DNA of 64,000 bases, taken from assembly GCA_037176845.1 (NCBI GenBank), contig JAYKXP010000021.1, forward strand, positions 62,001 through 126,000, given 5' to 3'. Source of the DNA: Paramarasmius palmivorus (taxonomy: Eukaryota > Basidiomycota > Agaricomycetes > Agaricales > Marasmiaceae). The first letter of the stretch is position 1, and each line of letters opens with the position of its first letter. The notes under the pieces were generated by a model. It was not told the origin of the DNA. It made no database searches and saw nothing but the letters and a program-made list of their open reading frames with translations. The translations under genes were made by a program, and so were the position numbers. Positions 25,215 through 37,503 of the stretch are shown here, in pieces.

Positions 25215-25370
25215 GTCTGAAAGCGGCGGCGGGAAAAATGCCGTAACTTAACCTAACGGTACAACATACCTATATTGGGGCACGCGAGAAATTGATACAC
25301 TCTTGTCCTCATTCGTCTCTTGTCGGCCTGTTCACTGGGAAACACTGTGATTCGAGGTATCTTGGCTAGT
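25215..25370 (+). repeat. Dispersed telomere-like repeat (copy 7)
   Basis: Has atgccgtaacttaacctaac, gcacgcgagaaattg, cactcttgtcctcattcg and gaggtatcttggctag in the common order. Confidence 0.45.
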
Positions 25371-25494
25371 TATATGAGAGTTTGGGTGATATTGTATTTG
25401 TGCGGTACGTTGATTCGTGGTTTATTGCACGTTCATGATATGTCTTGTCTTGTCAGTTGTATCATGTAGTTGAAGTATCGTCGGAGGTAAAATG

Positions 25495-25960
25495 GCCCGG
25501 CTCGATAGCCGAGGTGGCAGCTCAAGAACGACTCGGGCTTCCTGCATCAGAACGCAGGTGCCAAAGGTTCGACACCTCGCTGTCATAGCTGTGAATATAA
25601 CTACGTCGTTTCTCTCATCGGAGGACTACAATTTCTGTATTCTGCGCACTGGCCTCGTCGACGTGGCAAACCTTAGAGTGTCGATTCAGTTGAAGATGCC
25701 TCCTCGGGGGGGGGTCTCCCAATTCCGAATCTCATCAACGTGAGGAGCGACATCTAGCTGCAGTTCGACGCCATTCTGGTTGACATTTTCCTGGCGCTGT
25801 ACCGCCATTATAGGTAACTGTTTTTGTATTGGTTAAGGGGAAACTGTCGGAGCCAGCGTTGAGAGGGTACGTTGTTCTCTTCTTCTGAGGTTGTATCGAT
25901 GCCGACGAGTAACCAGGATAATCAGCATGACAACACCAACTACTGGACAGCAAGTGGCGA
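25495..25960 (-). pseudogene. Decayed membrane-protein relic of the same family
   Basis: On the minus strand a helix-like run (VVGVVMLIILVTRRHRYNLRRR) lies near 25950-25890, followed by stops. Near 25580-25500 the DNA 'gttctgatgcaggaagcccgag' aligns with the tail of member A ('gttcagatgcagggaacacg'), continuing to LPPRLSS in place of MPPRYDA. Frames do not connect. This is a weak call, based on alignment by eye. Confidence 0.35.
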
Positions 25961-27299
25961 CCGATATTCTGGTAGGACGCAGACAGTAAGAAAGTATTCG
26001 GTTATTTAGTGAGAAGGTGATTGACTCTTTAAACGAGTATTGTTACATAGCTGGGGTGCTAGTTGGACTCATATCGGAGACTGTGGAAGGGTATTGCTTC
26101 TTTAGATATCGCTGAGGGGTGGATGGTAGATTACTATATGACTCTCTTTGTTGGCGATGGTGAACTGCTACATCTGTGTGGGTCGTTTCGCTGCCTGGCG
26201 CAGAGTTTGTGGTCAAACTCCCCGTGACGCTGAACTTTGTGTCTCTCGCTGAATGCTGAAGTTGGTCCTATCATACTTTGAGAGAATTAGCTTGTGTATA
26301 GTATTTTTCATACTGATGGGTGATAAAGATTCACGTTGCTAGCTCTCGATGACGGTATTTTGAGCGTGGTGAAAAATACCAATCGTGTTGTTTTTTCAGG
26401 AGTGTTGACTTGTTTCAAAATGGTCAGATCGTATTCATGATAATGGTTATACTCAATATGACTCACGATGTCGAGTTGATGATAGCACTTTGTTATTATG
26501 TTCTAGCGTTACCGTAAATGATGTTTGCGATAGATAATAAGAGCTGAACACGACATGGATGAACAGCATAGTATGTTAATTAATGGACATAACATCTGAA
26601 TACTTGGGAGAGTGTGCCCTGGATGGGGACTTGACAAGAGAAACGGAAGACGTTCCAGTATCACATAAAACTGGAGGTTTTGCTAATGGCTGTGTTGTTG
26701 CATGGTATTGTTGTCGTGGAGTTAGTGCCATGCATGGTTAGGGTAAGCGTTGTGGGATTCACATCCACGACTTCCAATGTTTTGTACGACAAGAGGAAAC
26801 ACTAGTCCGACGCCCCTGATATGTCAACAGAGTTAGAGCTACACAAATGTTTCAAACATAAGACCGATACTTACAAAAATAGTTTCAGCATAATTGGAGA
26901 GATGAGAGTCCAAAATGCGAGGGTTGGAAAGAATCGGCGCCCTCAAGGGAGTTGTGAGACTGGAGATGATATAGCAGAAACTCATCTGCATCATCATCTC
27001 ACGAAGACATGATATACATCGACCGAGATGATCATGCCAATCATCATGGCTTTCGTTGGAAATATGGTTTACTCTCTTGGTCATACATCTGTTCTGCCAA
27101 ACCAATCATCATCTTTTACCCATGCTGTTGGCATGCCAAACAGCTACCAGTCCCCGCAGTGCTTCTCTGTCGTTTTTGTTACTATGCATAGTTTTATACT
27201 ACGTGAGACCAACCAGGGTCGGCCTCTAACCAAGATCGGTATCACACACGATTTCCAAGGAGCTCTCTGTTACTAACGCTCGCTTAACTACCTTCCCTC

Positions 27300-27479
27300 A
27301 GTGCCCCCTCTCTCCACCCCACCCCTCGCCGCCCTCTCTCGGTACACCCCCCTCCCCCCACCCCCACCCCCCCCCCCACACCCACACACCTACCCCAACC
27401 ACCCCCCCCCACCCACCACCCCCCCCCCCTCCCCCCTCACCAACCCAATCCCCCCCCCACTCCTCCACCCAGCTTACCC

Positions 27480-27514
<35 letters not shown>

Positions 27515-27660
27515 ACATCCCACCCCCCCCCCCCAAACCCCCTCAACCACCCAAACCCACCCATCCGTCCCCCCCACCCCGCCTCCATACAATTCCCCCC
27601 CCCCCCCCCTATCCCTCCCCCCCCCCCCGCCTCCCCCCCCCAACCCCACCCTCACGCTCT
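27300..27660. repeat. C-rich low-complexity tract with a C34 run
   Basis: About 360 bases are made almost entirely of C with scattered A and T; the longest pure run is 34 C near 27481-27514. Open frames here on either strand are only Pro- or Gly-rich translation of the tract and are not genes. The tract may be real or an assembly or base-calling artefact. Confidence 0.85.
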
Positions 27661-27689
27661 AGCAGACTCTGTCAAAACGGATAGGGAAA

Positions 27690-27800
27690 CGCCCGAGGCG
27701 GAAAAAGCCGTAACCTAACCTAACTAACCCAAACGAAATGGCACGCGCGAGATTTTTGCTCTTGTCTCGACGTCATGATCTCGCTCTGTTCCCTTGGGAA
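27690..27800 (+). repeat. Dispersed telomere-like repeat (copy 8)
   Basis: Begins right after the C-rich tract: cgaggcggaaaaagccgtaa, cctaacctaactaaccc, gcacgcgcgagatttt, gctcttgtctcgacg, ctctgttcccttgggaat. Confidence 0.5.
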
Positions 27801-30800
27801 TGGGGATGGGGTGTGTATTTAGGATGTACGCGACACGCGCAGACTGTCGCTCAAGTAGGAATGGTTCGTAAGTTGAGCTTTTCTCTTTGATTTCCAAGTG
27901 TGTTGACCGTGCGTCTGGTTTTTCAGGACTGATATGCTCACGCCCAAACGCACGAAGACATACAGAGTCGCTGATTGTTGAAGTGGTCATACTGGGGATG
28001 GGGAGGTTAAAACGTTTGATGGGGCGTTGTTTTTATCGCAAGGAAGTTGATTGTTTTGGTTCTTATTCTTCAGGCTGGATACGACAACATTCTCCATGCA
28101 GAAGATCTCCCAACGAAACAAGCCCTCGGCTTTTCAACGTTAACCTTGCATTTCGCTGAATATTGGACTCAGGATCAGGGTTAGAGAAGGCTGGTATATG
28201 GGCACCAAAACGTCGATGACCTTTAACCTCTCGGCTTCATGTTCCTTCTCGGGACCTAGGTTTCCCCCTCAATCAATGCCTTTTCATATCTCAGCTCAGG
28301 TCTGCGTCTGTCTGGGCGCCGATGGAGAGAAGAGTGGCCTTCCTGAACCTCTACCTCAACACGCTTTCCGGTCACTTTACCTCTCCGACGCGTCACCTAC
28401 TCGACCATTAGGAAGAACTACGCAGGTTCTCGGCACTTCCCCGGCTTCAGGTTCCTGCTCCGAAACATCGTCTCCGCAGCTTCACGCCCCTTCCTCCCAT
28501 CCCCGGTCACGTTGATCCTCAAAGGTGGGCGTAACGATTCTTTGCACGAGGCTTACCTGCTAACCCTGGTTCTGTGTAGGTTACCATGTCCCTCCCTTTT
28601 ACGGCCTTGTACACCAACCAAGCGTTACTTCCCCCCACCCCCCAGTATTTTTACCGTTCCCCCTCTCTCGCGCACCCCCCATGCCCCCCCTCACCACTCA
28701 CCCCCCCCCCCGTCCCCTCTGGTGGTGGTACACGACATCGCTCCTCCTTCGTGTTTCTCGCTAACCCATTGCCCCTCATTTACGGAACACCTCTTTGTAC
28801 CTCCCCCGGCGCTGAGACTCCTTTGACTCCCTCAATGAAACACGACCTCCATGGGCTTTGGAACCTCTGGGTGGTGTCGCTTTCCATCCTCTTCCTCCTC
28901 GATAAACGGCTTTCAACATTGGGGATGAGGGTTACCGATCCTTCTACGAGCTTACCTACCAACCTTCGGTCGCCGTAGACCTACATGGCCGCCTGTCCAA
29001 CCCGAAATTAAGCCGCTGCCAGTTCCACTTGAGGCGCTCGAGCCTCAGGAAACACTTCACAACACCTCGGCGTCAGGCTCTTGCACCGAATAGGGCCTCG
29101 TTTCCTGCAGCTGAATATCCGTTCCTCCTTGACGCTGGATCGGCGGGTAGTTTCCTTCACAAGGGTCGGCGGAACGATTCTTTCCATGAAGCTTGCTTGC
29201 TAATCCTGGGACTTTATAGCTTCCTTATCCCGCACGACGCGCGCCTAACAAGCGTATCGTTCTGTGAGGTCGCGGCGTTTGTTCAGGATTTGGGCTGGTT
29301 GGGTTAAGGAAAAAGGGCGTGAAGTTCGTGAGTCCAACGATACATCTACCAATACCCAGCTCGGCTCCCTAACCCTCAATCCTTCATAGGCCTTCCTTTC
29401 CTCATATCACCCTTGCCTCTCCTCTTGCTAGAGAACCGCGCTTTGCTGCGGTTTTTCCACCCCATCCTCGGCGATGGGGATCATATTCACAGATACCAAG
29501 CCTGCTTCCCATTTTCTCGTTGGCTCGTAGGGTGTTACATTGGGAGTGTGTCGTGTTTGTCGCGCCTTCCCCCATATCCAACGAAAGGGCCTCATCGCAA
29601 TGCGGGGTCTGTGGAGTAGACACACCTCCTCTCATGTTCGTTTTGAATGAGGCGGGTAACTGAGGAGGAAAAGAGCTGGGAGGGGGTTATTCTGGGCACG
29701 CGGGGTAAGGAACAGGGGAAGGAGAAGGAGAGGGGTGTGAGGGTGGTGTGGTGTTGGTAAGCCTTTTGCCGGGGATTGGTCATACAGCAGTGTTTTGACT
29801 AACCTTTTCATAATCCTAGACTGCAATACACGGAGCCAGGAGTTTGCTGGCACAAGCTTACCTTCTCTCCGTTGACAGGGAGCACGTCTCTGTCCATCGG
29901 TTTGGCGGCGTGGGGTTTAGTTGCGAGGAGCGTAAGTGGAGCATGAGCACGAAGGTGTGGTTCGGAGGGTTCAAGCCCCGGTTTACGCGTTTGGGTGTGG
30001 GCATGTCAGAGGGGGGCTTAGTCATTCACAATCCTTGCTATCCGCCGTTCACTTATTCTGGGTTCCCTTCAGCACTCGTCGTGTCGGCTGTCATCGAGAA
30101 GGGGGATATGGATTTTCCGACGTCTTCTCCCCACCACTACACTCTCTGCCGATCAAAGTGGAAAAGGCGTCAGAGAGCCACTTTTTCATATCCGATATCT
30201 GATAGACAGGGCCTCCTATCAGCGAGCAAGCCCCAACGTTTTCGTAAACCCTGATACCGCGGTGCTTGCTCAGTCTTTACACGTTCGTTCTCGACCTCGT
30301 GTTCCAGGCCAGGAACTTCACAAGTGGATTTCTCATGTCCTGCTCTGGCACTGATCGCGGATGGCGGATGGCGGATGTGGAAACAGCGGGTACCCCTTTT
30401 TTTGCGAGCGAGCATGACATCCTTCACAAATTACACGGCTCGAATTCCTCCATGTGTGGGGACGTAGAACAGCCTCTAGTCGCGAAATAGCTAATGCCGT
30501 GGAGGTGTATGATCTTCCTTGGGGGACGAGGCTCTGCTGTGTTGATAATTTCATATTCATACTCCCTCGACATTGTCTTCTCCCGTGATAGATTTCCGCT
30601 TCATTTCACACTCTAATGTTACCATCCGCTTTCTCACTTTCTCGTCTGTTATCTTAGTCTATTCGCCGTGCCCCACTTTCATTCTTCATCTTCACCTTCA
30701 CCTTGTCTTTCTTCTCCTGTCAACTTCCGTCTCCACGCTCCTCCTTTCTGCCGTTACGGAACTCTAGTTGCTTTCTTAACCAATTTGTAATTTGTAGATT

Positions 30801-31233
30801 GCAGTCTACACGGAACAATCAAGTACGTTGGCGCAGTTGCTGTGAAAGACTATGTATCTCAACCTTTCTGCCTTGCATTGCTCTCGCCACCTGGAACACA
30901 CGCTCCATAATCATGATTTCATGAACGTGCTTTGGGCCTGGAATCACGCAGAACCATCGTGTTATCAATCATACATGTCGGTACATGTCAGTAGTTAGAT
31001 GCTATCACGGATCTTTGGCGCGACGCTTGACAACATCATTGATGTGATGAAGCTTGATTCATACTCTTTATATTCGAGCTTCTTCTCTCAACGTAGGAGA
31101 TGGTGTTAAAAATTGCAGTATCTCTTGTCTAGTATCTACTTTTATGGAGAAAACATCAACCGTAACTAGCCTAGTTAAATTTTCCGTATACCATTTTCAT
31201 AAACACGGAACTGTCCCAGTCATGTCATTCGAG

Positions 31234-32279
31234 TTACTTTTGCTCGGTGGCTTGCTCAGCCTTCGCAGGCATGAACAGCCATGCGATCGTTATGAGCAAT
31301 CGTAACCCACATGCGACGCCCAACGCACCCGCAGAACCAATCTGGAATAAGATAGCACGAGAGCTGAAAGTGCCGATAAACAGGGCACAGGCTGATAATA
31401 GCTTGTGGTCTCGACGAGCTATGCTTTTGCGTAGATTCAATAGACTACGATCTGTTAGGATATCCATCCAGACGATGGTGAAGACGACTAGATACACAGA
31501 TGTCAGTATGCAAAGTCAATATCCAGAAGGAAAGAGATGGACGTACTCGTCGACCCTAAATGGGTATTCAACTTCTTTGCTTGGACACCTTGAACCGCAA
31601 CGCTGGCGCTCATGAAAGCGATACCAACGAACGTCAAAAGATTGGTCCAGGCCGGAGTTCCACGGTTGCTCGCAATATCACCCGAATGAGACTGCCATAT
31701 TACTATGGCGCCAATGGCGGTGAAGAGTGTAGACAAAAACGATCCCAGTGCTAACCAGTACCGTCTATGTGTGCCAACGACATCCCCTAAGCGACCGATT
31801 ATGGTCGCGCAGACCATGAAGGCAAGAAGAGAGCAGAGGGATTGTTGTTGTGTTTTGGAAAAGGCGAGAGAGCTCGGACTGTTCGTCGCTGCGAGCTCTA
31901 CGAGCTTTGCAAGTGCGATAGCAAGCTGCACAGAGAGAGCACGTCAGAAAATCCCAATTTATAAGCGTAAATGCGACGTACCTGGATAAAATTCCCAGTC
32001 TGGAAGCCACACCAAACAAAAGTGGCTGAAAACGAAATGGCATCCCTGCGAGGTAAATGGGTGAGCGAGGATTGGAATGAGAAGAAGGCCAGCGACGTAC
32101 ATAAACCCGGTCATGAAGCATAGGCCTGCTAATGGTAGTGTGCAGTGTGGAGTATCGACGTCCTCAATCAACCATGACCTATATGACTTCTTTTGAGGAA
32201 CGGCGATGGTTCCTTGCTCCGAGTCAGAGTCCCAAGAGGTTTTGATAGAGCTGATCTCGTTGGTTCTTGTGCTAGCCAT
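31234..32279 (-). CDS. DUF1275 (YoaK-like) multi-pass membrane protein, 291 aa
   Basis: Four exons: 32279-32101, 32045-31982, 31925-31547, 31487-31234; the sum is 876 nt, in frame, with donors GTACGT throughout. After a hydrophilic start (MASTRTNEISS) the protein reads LPLAGLCFMTGFMDAISFSA, then FVWCGFQTGNFIQLAIAL, the typical opening of the DUF1275 family (first helix with a D-A motif, then a Q-TGN motif). It continues with SLCSLLAFMVCATIIGRLGD, GIAFMSASVAVQGVQAKKL and a final SRAILFQIGSAGALGVACGL region. The family has about six helices; its role in fungi is unknown and a transporter is only a guess. The start is the first in-frame ATG. It stands alone among the receptor-like array. Confidence 0.85.
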
Positions 32280-33663
32280 GGGAGATGGAGTGTTCTGGAG
32301 AAGTGGAAGCAAAAGAGCATCGTTATTTAAACAGAAAACCCTCGTGCCTCCGACTATCGAAAATAATGCGGGATTTACAATCAAACACGAAAGAGAGTAA
32401 CAAGATTTTGGCAGGAGTTAGTGATCCGTCAGTTGTGGAACGCAATAATGAAGTGAATCGATATGGCTCACGAGAGAATGCCACAGTGTCAATATAATAC
32501 CGGTCTAGACGAGGATTGACTGCTTCGCTCGGCTGACGCTGCCAAGCTTCACTGTCTTCTCTGACATGGGCGACGCTATGGTGACATCCTCGGTACCCGA
32601 GGGTTGTAAAAGTCGATCTATTAAACACAGAGTCGTCGTTTTGTTGCGTAGAGCAAAATGCGTATCGCCGTTGCAGGGCACGATGTAGTCGTTGCGATTG
32701 GCCAATCATATTCATTGGTAGCGATCTAATCTCCCGAGTAACCGCAGCGCCCTCGAGTAAGTAACGATCCAGTGGTAACGAGGAGTATCTTTGAATCGGC
32801 CAGCGGTCGAGACCATCGAATACAGTTATGACGGGCAAAGTCGGAAAATGTCAAGCCAGAGGGAGGAAGAGGAAAGAACCGGGCGAGAAGGTAGACAATG
32901 TCCGCGGCGTCAAAAAACCTGTAGCGGAATCCTGCTTTGGCCGAACAAGCAAGTCTTGCTCGCAAGGAAGAGAGATAGGCAGATCTTTAGCCCAGCAAGA
33001 ACCCACTGTGCCAGAAACTAGTCAAGTAGGTGATCGAAGCGTTATGGTCGGTCATATCCAAAGGCCCCGTATTGAAACTCACGGTAACTAAGATGAGATA
33101 CGCTTGGACAGCGCTCATCGAGGTGTAGCAAAAAGAAGAGCTCGGTCACATGTCAAGTTCGGTTTCAGTACCATCACGTGGAATATTTGATCCCTTTTAG
33201 CGCCGGAAATTTGTCGCTCTCTTCTGCTCCCTCATCTTGCACCGATGCTTAATCATGATATATTGCATCATTTCCATTCATAACTCGTCCCTCTATAGAA
33301 CTCGTCCTCTGCATCATATTTGTCATTGCATCCTTCCCCCGGCATGCTCAAGGGAGACAGGAACTGAAAGTACGTTGCTGCATCCTTGAGCGGGAGGTTT
33401 GACAAGAATTGATAGCTGCTACCTGTTTGACGGCTTGAATACATCGATTCTGGCTTGGCAACAACAAATGTGCTTCGAATCAGAACATGAACCATTCGTT
33501 GGCTGAAACTATCAACAAATCATTGTTTTCGTCTCTATGCTTCTCAATCAATCACTTCTCAGAAGTCCATATAATAGTAATTCATGGCGTACAACTCCGA
33601 GTCGCACCTTCGCTCACTTTCATCTTTTACACGGTATCAATCTCTGAAATCTCGCATGCGGGC
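32280..33663. other. Intergenic, no gene recognised
   Basis: A minus-strand open frame covers 32323-32838 but shows no family signal, no helix and no codon evidence I can point to. I treat the stretch as the shared upstream region of the divergent genes at 32279 and 33664. Confidence 0.4.
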
Positions 33664-34715
33664 ATGCTTTTCTCTCTCTGGTAACCATATTTGACAGAAT
33701 CTACAGTTCATTGATTAACGACAAGTTTAGTGTCTTCAGCGCAATTTTCTTCCTCTCTCCTTGCTCGGCATTCAATATCTCTGTTCCAACGGTCATGCTC
33801 GTAGGAGAGCTGACGGTATTGAACTGGACCTGGTCACTCGGAGATGAAAGAAGCATAGGATACCTTCTCTGCGATGGTGTGGGCGAGCGCGAAGGACGTT
33901 GCCATGTTCAATCAAAGCCAAAGTCTATCAAGAATCTGACGGATGGCAGTGGCTTTGTAAACGTGAGTGCACCATCTACAGGGTAAGTCTACCCTTTTCC
34001 TCCTATGTCGAAATTTCCTCAGCTCGTTTTGTTTAGTACATACTGGGTAGAAGGTTTTACGTTCACCTTAACACCTGGGTGCGTACCGGTACTTTGAAAG
34101 AATCCGGGATACATATTCAATTGACATGTCTCTAGATCAGACCCGCAAGACGACAACTTTGACGATATGTTTCGTCTTTTCAGATCTCCGAACATTACAG
34201 CCGTTCGGGCTGGTGATCAAGTGGATGACGCAAGTACAAGTGCTATCTCTTCGAGTAATGCCATTAGCACCGGTATCCCCACGTACGTCTATGAAGCACG
34301 AAACTACCTTTTCTCTAACACGTATAGCAGTGCAACTATCACAATCACATCATCATCGTTGTCAACCACTCGCATTGTTGGCGGTGTTCTAGGCGCAATC
34401 TGCGGGATTTGTTTAATTGTGATAATCACTCTTGTTGCGATTATCATACGAAGAAGAACTCGTCGCCAGGACAGTGTAGAAGGATTCATGCATGAATCTT
34501 CACCACACATTGGATCCGTAGAACATGGTTCTGGGAACACTGATGCGATACCCTATATATACGAGCCATTTAGGCCACCAGTGACGACAATGGTAACAGT
34601 TCTCCCACCCACAAAATCGTCAACAGAAATGAACCATCAGCACGCGACTCCGATAACGTTCGTGCACGAAGTAGAAGCTCCTCCGCCGTCGTATATCTCC
34701 GGGTCGCATGTATGA
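33664..34715 (+). CDS. Single-pass membrane protein with PPxY tail (member H, 281 aa)
   Basis: Five exons: 33664-33680, 33731-33982, 34037-34078, 34136-34282, 34328-34715; the sum is 846 nt, all introns phase 2. Signal peptide MLFSLC+VFSAIFFLSPCSA is followed by a domain beginning FNISVPTVMLVGELTVLNWT and holding two Cys in GYLLC...GRCHV. A 42-nt exon encodes YWVEGFTFTLTPG. The stalk starts GSDPQDDNFDDMF, a string nearly repeated in member Q. The helix is GAICGICLIVIITLVAIII followed by RRRTRRQ. The tail lacks DSGWRP but ends EAPPPSYISGSHV. The last intron is 45 bp and open in frame, so a retained form would also be translatable. Function unknown. Confidence 0.8.
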
Positions 34716-35310
34716 TATGTACGAGTCGAAGGATATGAATGTGACTATATTCAACACCGCGGCTTTTCAGGAATGAATGTCAAAGAGGGTCGGCATTCAG
34801 TTTAGAGTTCGGGGGTCTCTTCGGTGTATCGATGCCGTACAGCCGCTACCTACGGCATGGTTTTCCTTGTACAAAGCCGTGCGGCCCTATATAGAAAATA
34901 TAAGCCTGTCTGACTCTTATGCCTATAAAGTCACCTCTTTAGGGATCATGACTCGGACACACTCAGGCTGATACCAAGTGTATCTACTAGTGAGAACAAC
35001 CAAAGTTGTCACAAACGACTTGGTGCTCCCCGGTTCAATGATCGAATTAACTATGTGCAACGTATTCCCAATATAAAATCAGTGCTTTCCTCGATCAGTC
35101 CACCGCTTTACCTCCTACTCAGACCGAAAAATTCATAACAATGACCAATCGGAGTCCCGGTCATGTTATAAATCATGCCGAGCCACGGCTATACGGCCTC
35201 TGCAAAATCTGTAGTGTTGGCATCGAAAGTCGTGTCGGTTGTTTTATAGACGATCAAGACATTGAGAGGCTTGAAAATATGCTGAAATTCCATTCAAAGA
35301 ATCTGACGGA

Positions 35311-35698
35311 ATGAATGTGATCCTAGTACTTTTTGCTAAACCTTCGGCTTCTGTTCAGCGACATGTTGTAATTGACCATCTAGCCACTGACTGTCGTTCC
35401 TCTCGAAAAGTCATTGCTGGATCAGTCATTGGCGCTGCAGTGGCAGTCATTCTCGCAGTGATGAGTATACTTTGGTACCGCCGGACGAAATTGTATCAGG
35501 ACAACGAGAAGGATGGAACTGAGACGGAGAGATCTTCGACCTGCTCGTTGAATTTCGGAAGGACTGGTTGAACTTGAACAACGTAATCCTGACAGGGAGC
35601 AAAAAGTTATATATCACGACGATAGTGGATGGAGACCAACGGATGACAGGAGAGGAAGCATATTGGAGATGCAGCCCCGATATGATGCTGCGTTATGA
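35311..35698 (+). pseudogene. DSGWRP-tail membrane protein relic (member I)
   Basis: The helix (VIAGSVIGAAVAVILAVMSI, then WYRRTK) is in one frame and stops at 35571. The tail (REQKVIYHDDSGWRP, then EMQPRYDAAL) is one base out of frame and ends at 35698. The PY motif is changed to QPRY. No extracellular exon of the family is recognised between 34716 and 35310. It is a truncated and frameshifted copy. Confidence 0.6.
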
Positions 35699-36320
35699 CA
35701 AAACTCGGACAAAACTTTCATGATGCATTCTAAAAGGATGTTCCACTGTAGCATGTGTAGGGCGAGAACCTTCACGAAGTAATTATGAGGGTGCTGGTGA
35801 GGGTACTGCAACCTTGCCAAATCGCGATGGTCAAAGGTAAGCCTAAGGTTTAATTTAATCTTAAATATTAAAAGGCGCGTAAACTACCAGGAACGATGAG
35901 GAAATCCAGAGCCGGGTCCAGGGACATCACCTGCTTTGGTCTGACTCGGATCATGTGCCGGTACTCGGTCCAGTGTCCACGCGTTTCATTGTCAAACCTG
36001 AAACTTGGACCAAACCTTCATAATCATCTGGGGCTATTCGTTTCAACACTGGTCTGAATGCGGCTCACGCTCTTCCCTCTTTCAAGTTAGCCTAATTCTA
36101 CATAGGCAGATCACTGCAGAAGAAACGATATGTATCGTCATCAGAGTATCCGACCGGCACAGCGCTGGAGCTCTGAGCTCAATGATAGCCCTGACAACCG
36201 GGAGCATGGAATCCCAGGCTAATCCAAACGGCATGACTCTTCAACAACCGGCACTTTTCTTGTTCATTCATCGGCTCTACTAGCAGGTCTTTCTTCTCCG
36301 CTCACTCTCTATACTTCAAG
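35699..36320. other. Intergenic, no gene recognised
   Basis: Short open frames only; I see no family motif, RNA gene or repeat. Confidence 0.4.
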
Positions 36321-37311
36321 ATGCTTTAGTGAGTAGCCCAATGGATTTTTGCTTCTCATAGCTAACATCCTCCACCTCGGATAGTTTATTCTTCTTCATC
36401 GCGTGCTGGCTCACAGCGTCTCTCGTTCACTCCTTTGATATGGGCACACCCAGCTTCCTCATCCCGAACGAGCCAGCAGTTTTCAACTGGACCGAATCCG
36501 AGCGTGACCAGCAACGACATACCTCTAACAGGACCGTCACTCTGGGTCTAATCGACGTCGACAGACTCGATGGTCAATGTGCTACCCTTGAAAAGCTTCC
36601 CGTCCTTGTCTCTCTTGCAGAAGAAGCCCACGCCGTCACTTCTTCGACAGGAACAGCAACGTTCACTGCCAACCGGACTGGGTAAGTCTCTGACACTTAC
36701 TTAGGATTAGGACCTAATTCAATGATACAGGATCTTCGTGATATGTGCTTATGTGGTGTAAGATTACCATGTGTTTCCAAGAGATCAATCATTCTGACTC
36801 TTGAGTCTTGTCGTTCATAGGAACGATCAAAACGTGGCTACAGGCGCTTTCTTTCAATCGATGAGGATTCCTTCACTTTTCGTCGCTTCATCGGTCGTTT
36901 CGGCAACTGCAACGGCAGATTCTTCTCTACAGACATCCGAGTCTTCGTCGGACACTGACAGCAATAGGTGTGTTCTAATACGTTCCCTATGTCCGCAAGA
37001 TTTATTAGTTGCATAGTTCTACTCGGAACTCAATCAGTCCCGCGGCTATAGGTGGAATCGTGGGCGGCGTGCTTGTGCTTCTATTGGTCACTGCGGCACT
37101 TATATACTATGTGATACGCCGTCGTCGTCACCGCAAGAGGTTCCAACGCCAATCTGTGTTCGCCATAGACCCATTCGGCGGGAACCGCAAGGGAGGCGCT
37201 GGGGATGATGTGCCCCCACAAGTAGTCGTTCACTCTGACAGTGGGTGGAGGCCTGGAGGAGAAGTGGATGTACCTCCTGCATATACCGAGCCTTTCGGGA
37301 AAGGCGGGTAA
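36321..37311 (+). CDS. Single-pass membrane protein, DSGWRP/PPxY tail (member J, 257 aa)
   Basis: Five exons: 36321-36328 (8 nt), 36385-36681, 36731-36757 (27 nt), 36821-36967, 37017-37311; the sum is 774 nt, all introns phase 2. Signal peptide MLYLFFFIACWLTASLVHS is followed by a domain with FDMGTPSF...AVFNWTESE and N-glycosylation sequons such as SNRT. The 27-nt exon encodes IFVICAYVV, matching TFFVCAVS in member K. The stalk is Ser/Thr-rich; the helix GGIVGGVLVLLLVTAALIYYVI is followed by RRRRHRKR. The tail has VVHSDSGWRPGG and VDVPPAYTEPF. A neighbour of member K in the same direction, 192 bp apart; probably tandem duplicates. Confidence 0.82.
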
Positions 37312-37503
37312 ATAGTTGAACATTGAAATATTGACAGATCGTGACTGGTTCTCATCTTGATGTGAATCACTGGGACTGATAAATAACTTCCCGCTATTGA
37401 TGTTCTCACACGTTCGATGAAACCATGACTACACGAATGTCTGTCTTAAAAGAACATCGAGCAACCAGGTCCTGTTCTTGCTACATTTCTTGGAGGAGCC
37501 TGG

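Larger units (their letters stand above)
19583..31233. other. 11.6-kb gene-poor stretch
   Basis: I recognise no intact gene. Contents I can support: a family tail relic at 21785-21980, a duplicated segment at 22650-23640, repeat copies at 23640-23770, 25215-25370 and 27690-27800, a relic at 25495-25960, a short poly-T/(TA)n/poly-C microsatellite at 23415-23444 and a C-rich low-complexity tract at 27300-27660. Parts of 28080-29400 share landmarks ('ctttcgtgagtcca', 'ctcggcttca') with 8080-8300 and 13740-13910. Confidence 0.45.

Noticed and set aside
27301..27684. Long Pro-rich or Gly-rich open frames on both strands
   Set aside because: They are only the translation of the C-rich low-complexity tract.
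32323..32838. 171-aa minus-strand open frame next to the DUF1275 gene
   Set aside because: No helix, family motif or splice context; the frame begins without a convincing start and overlaps the probable promoter region.
35005..35310. An extracellular exon for member I
   Set aside because: I searched for the conserved Trp/DP block and a split signal peptide upstream of the helix and found none.
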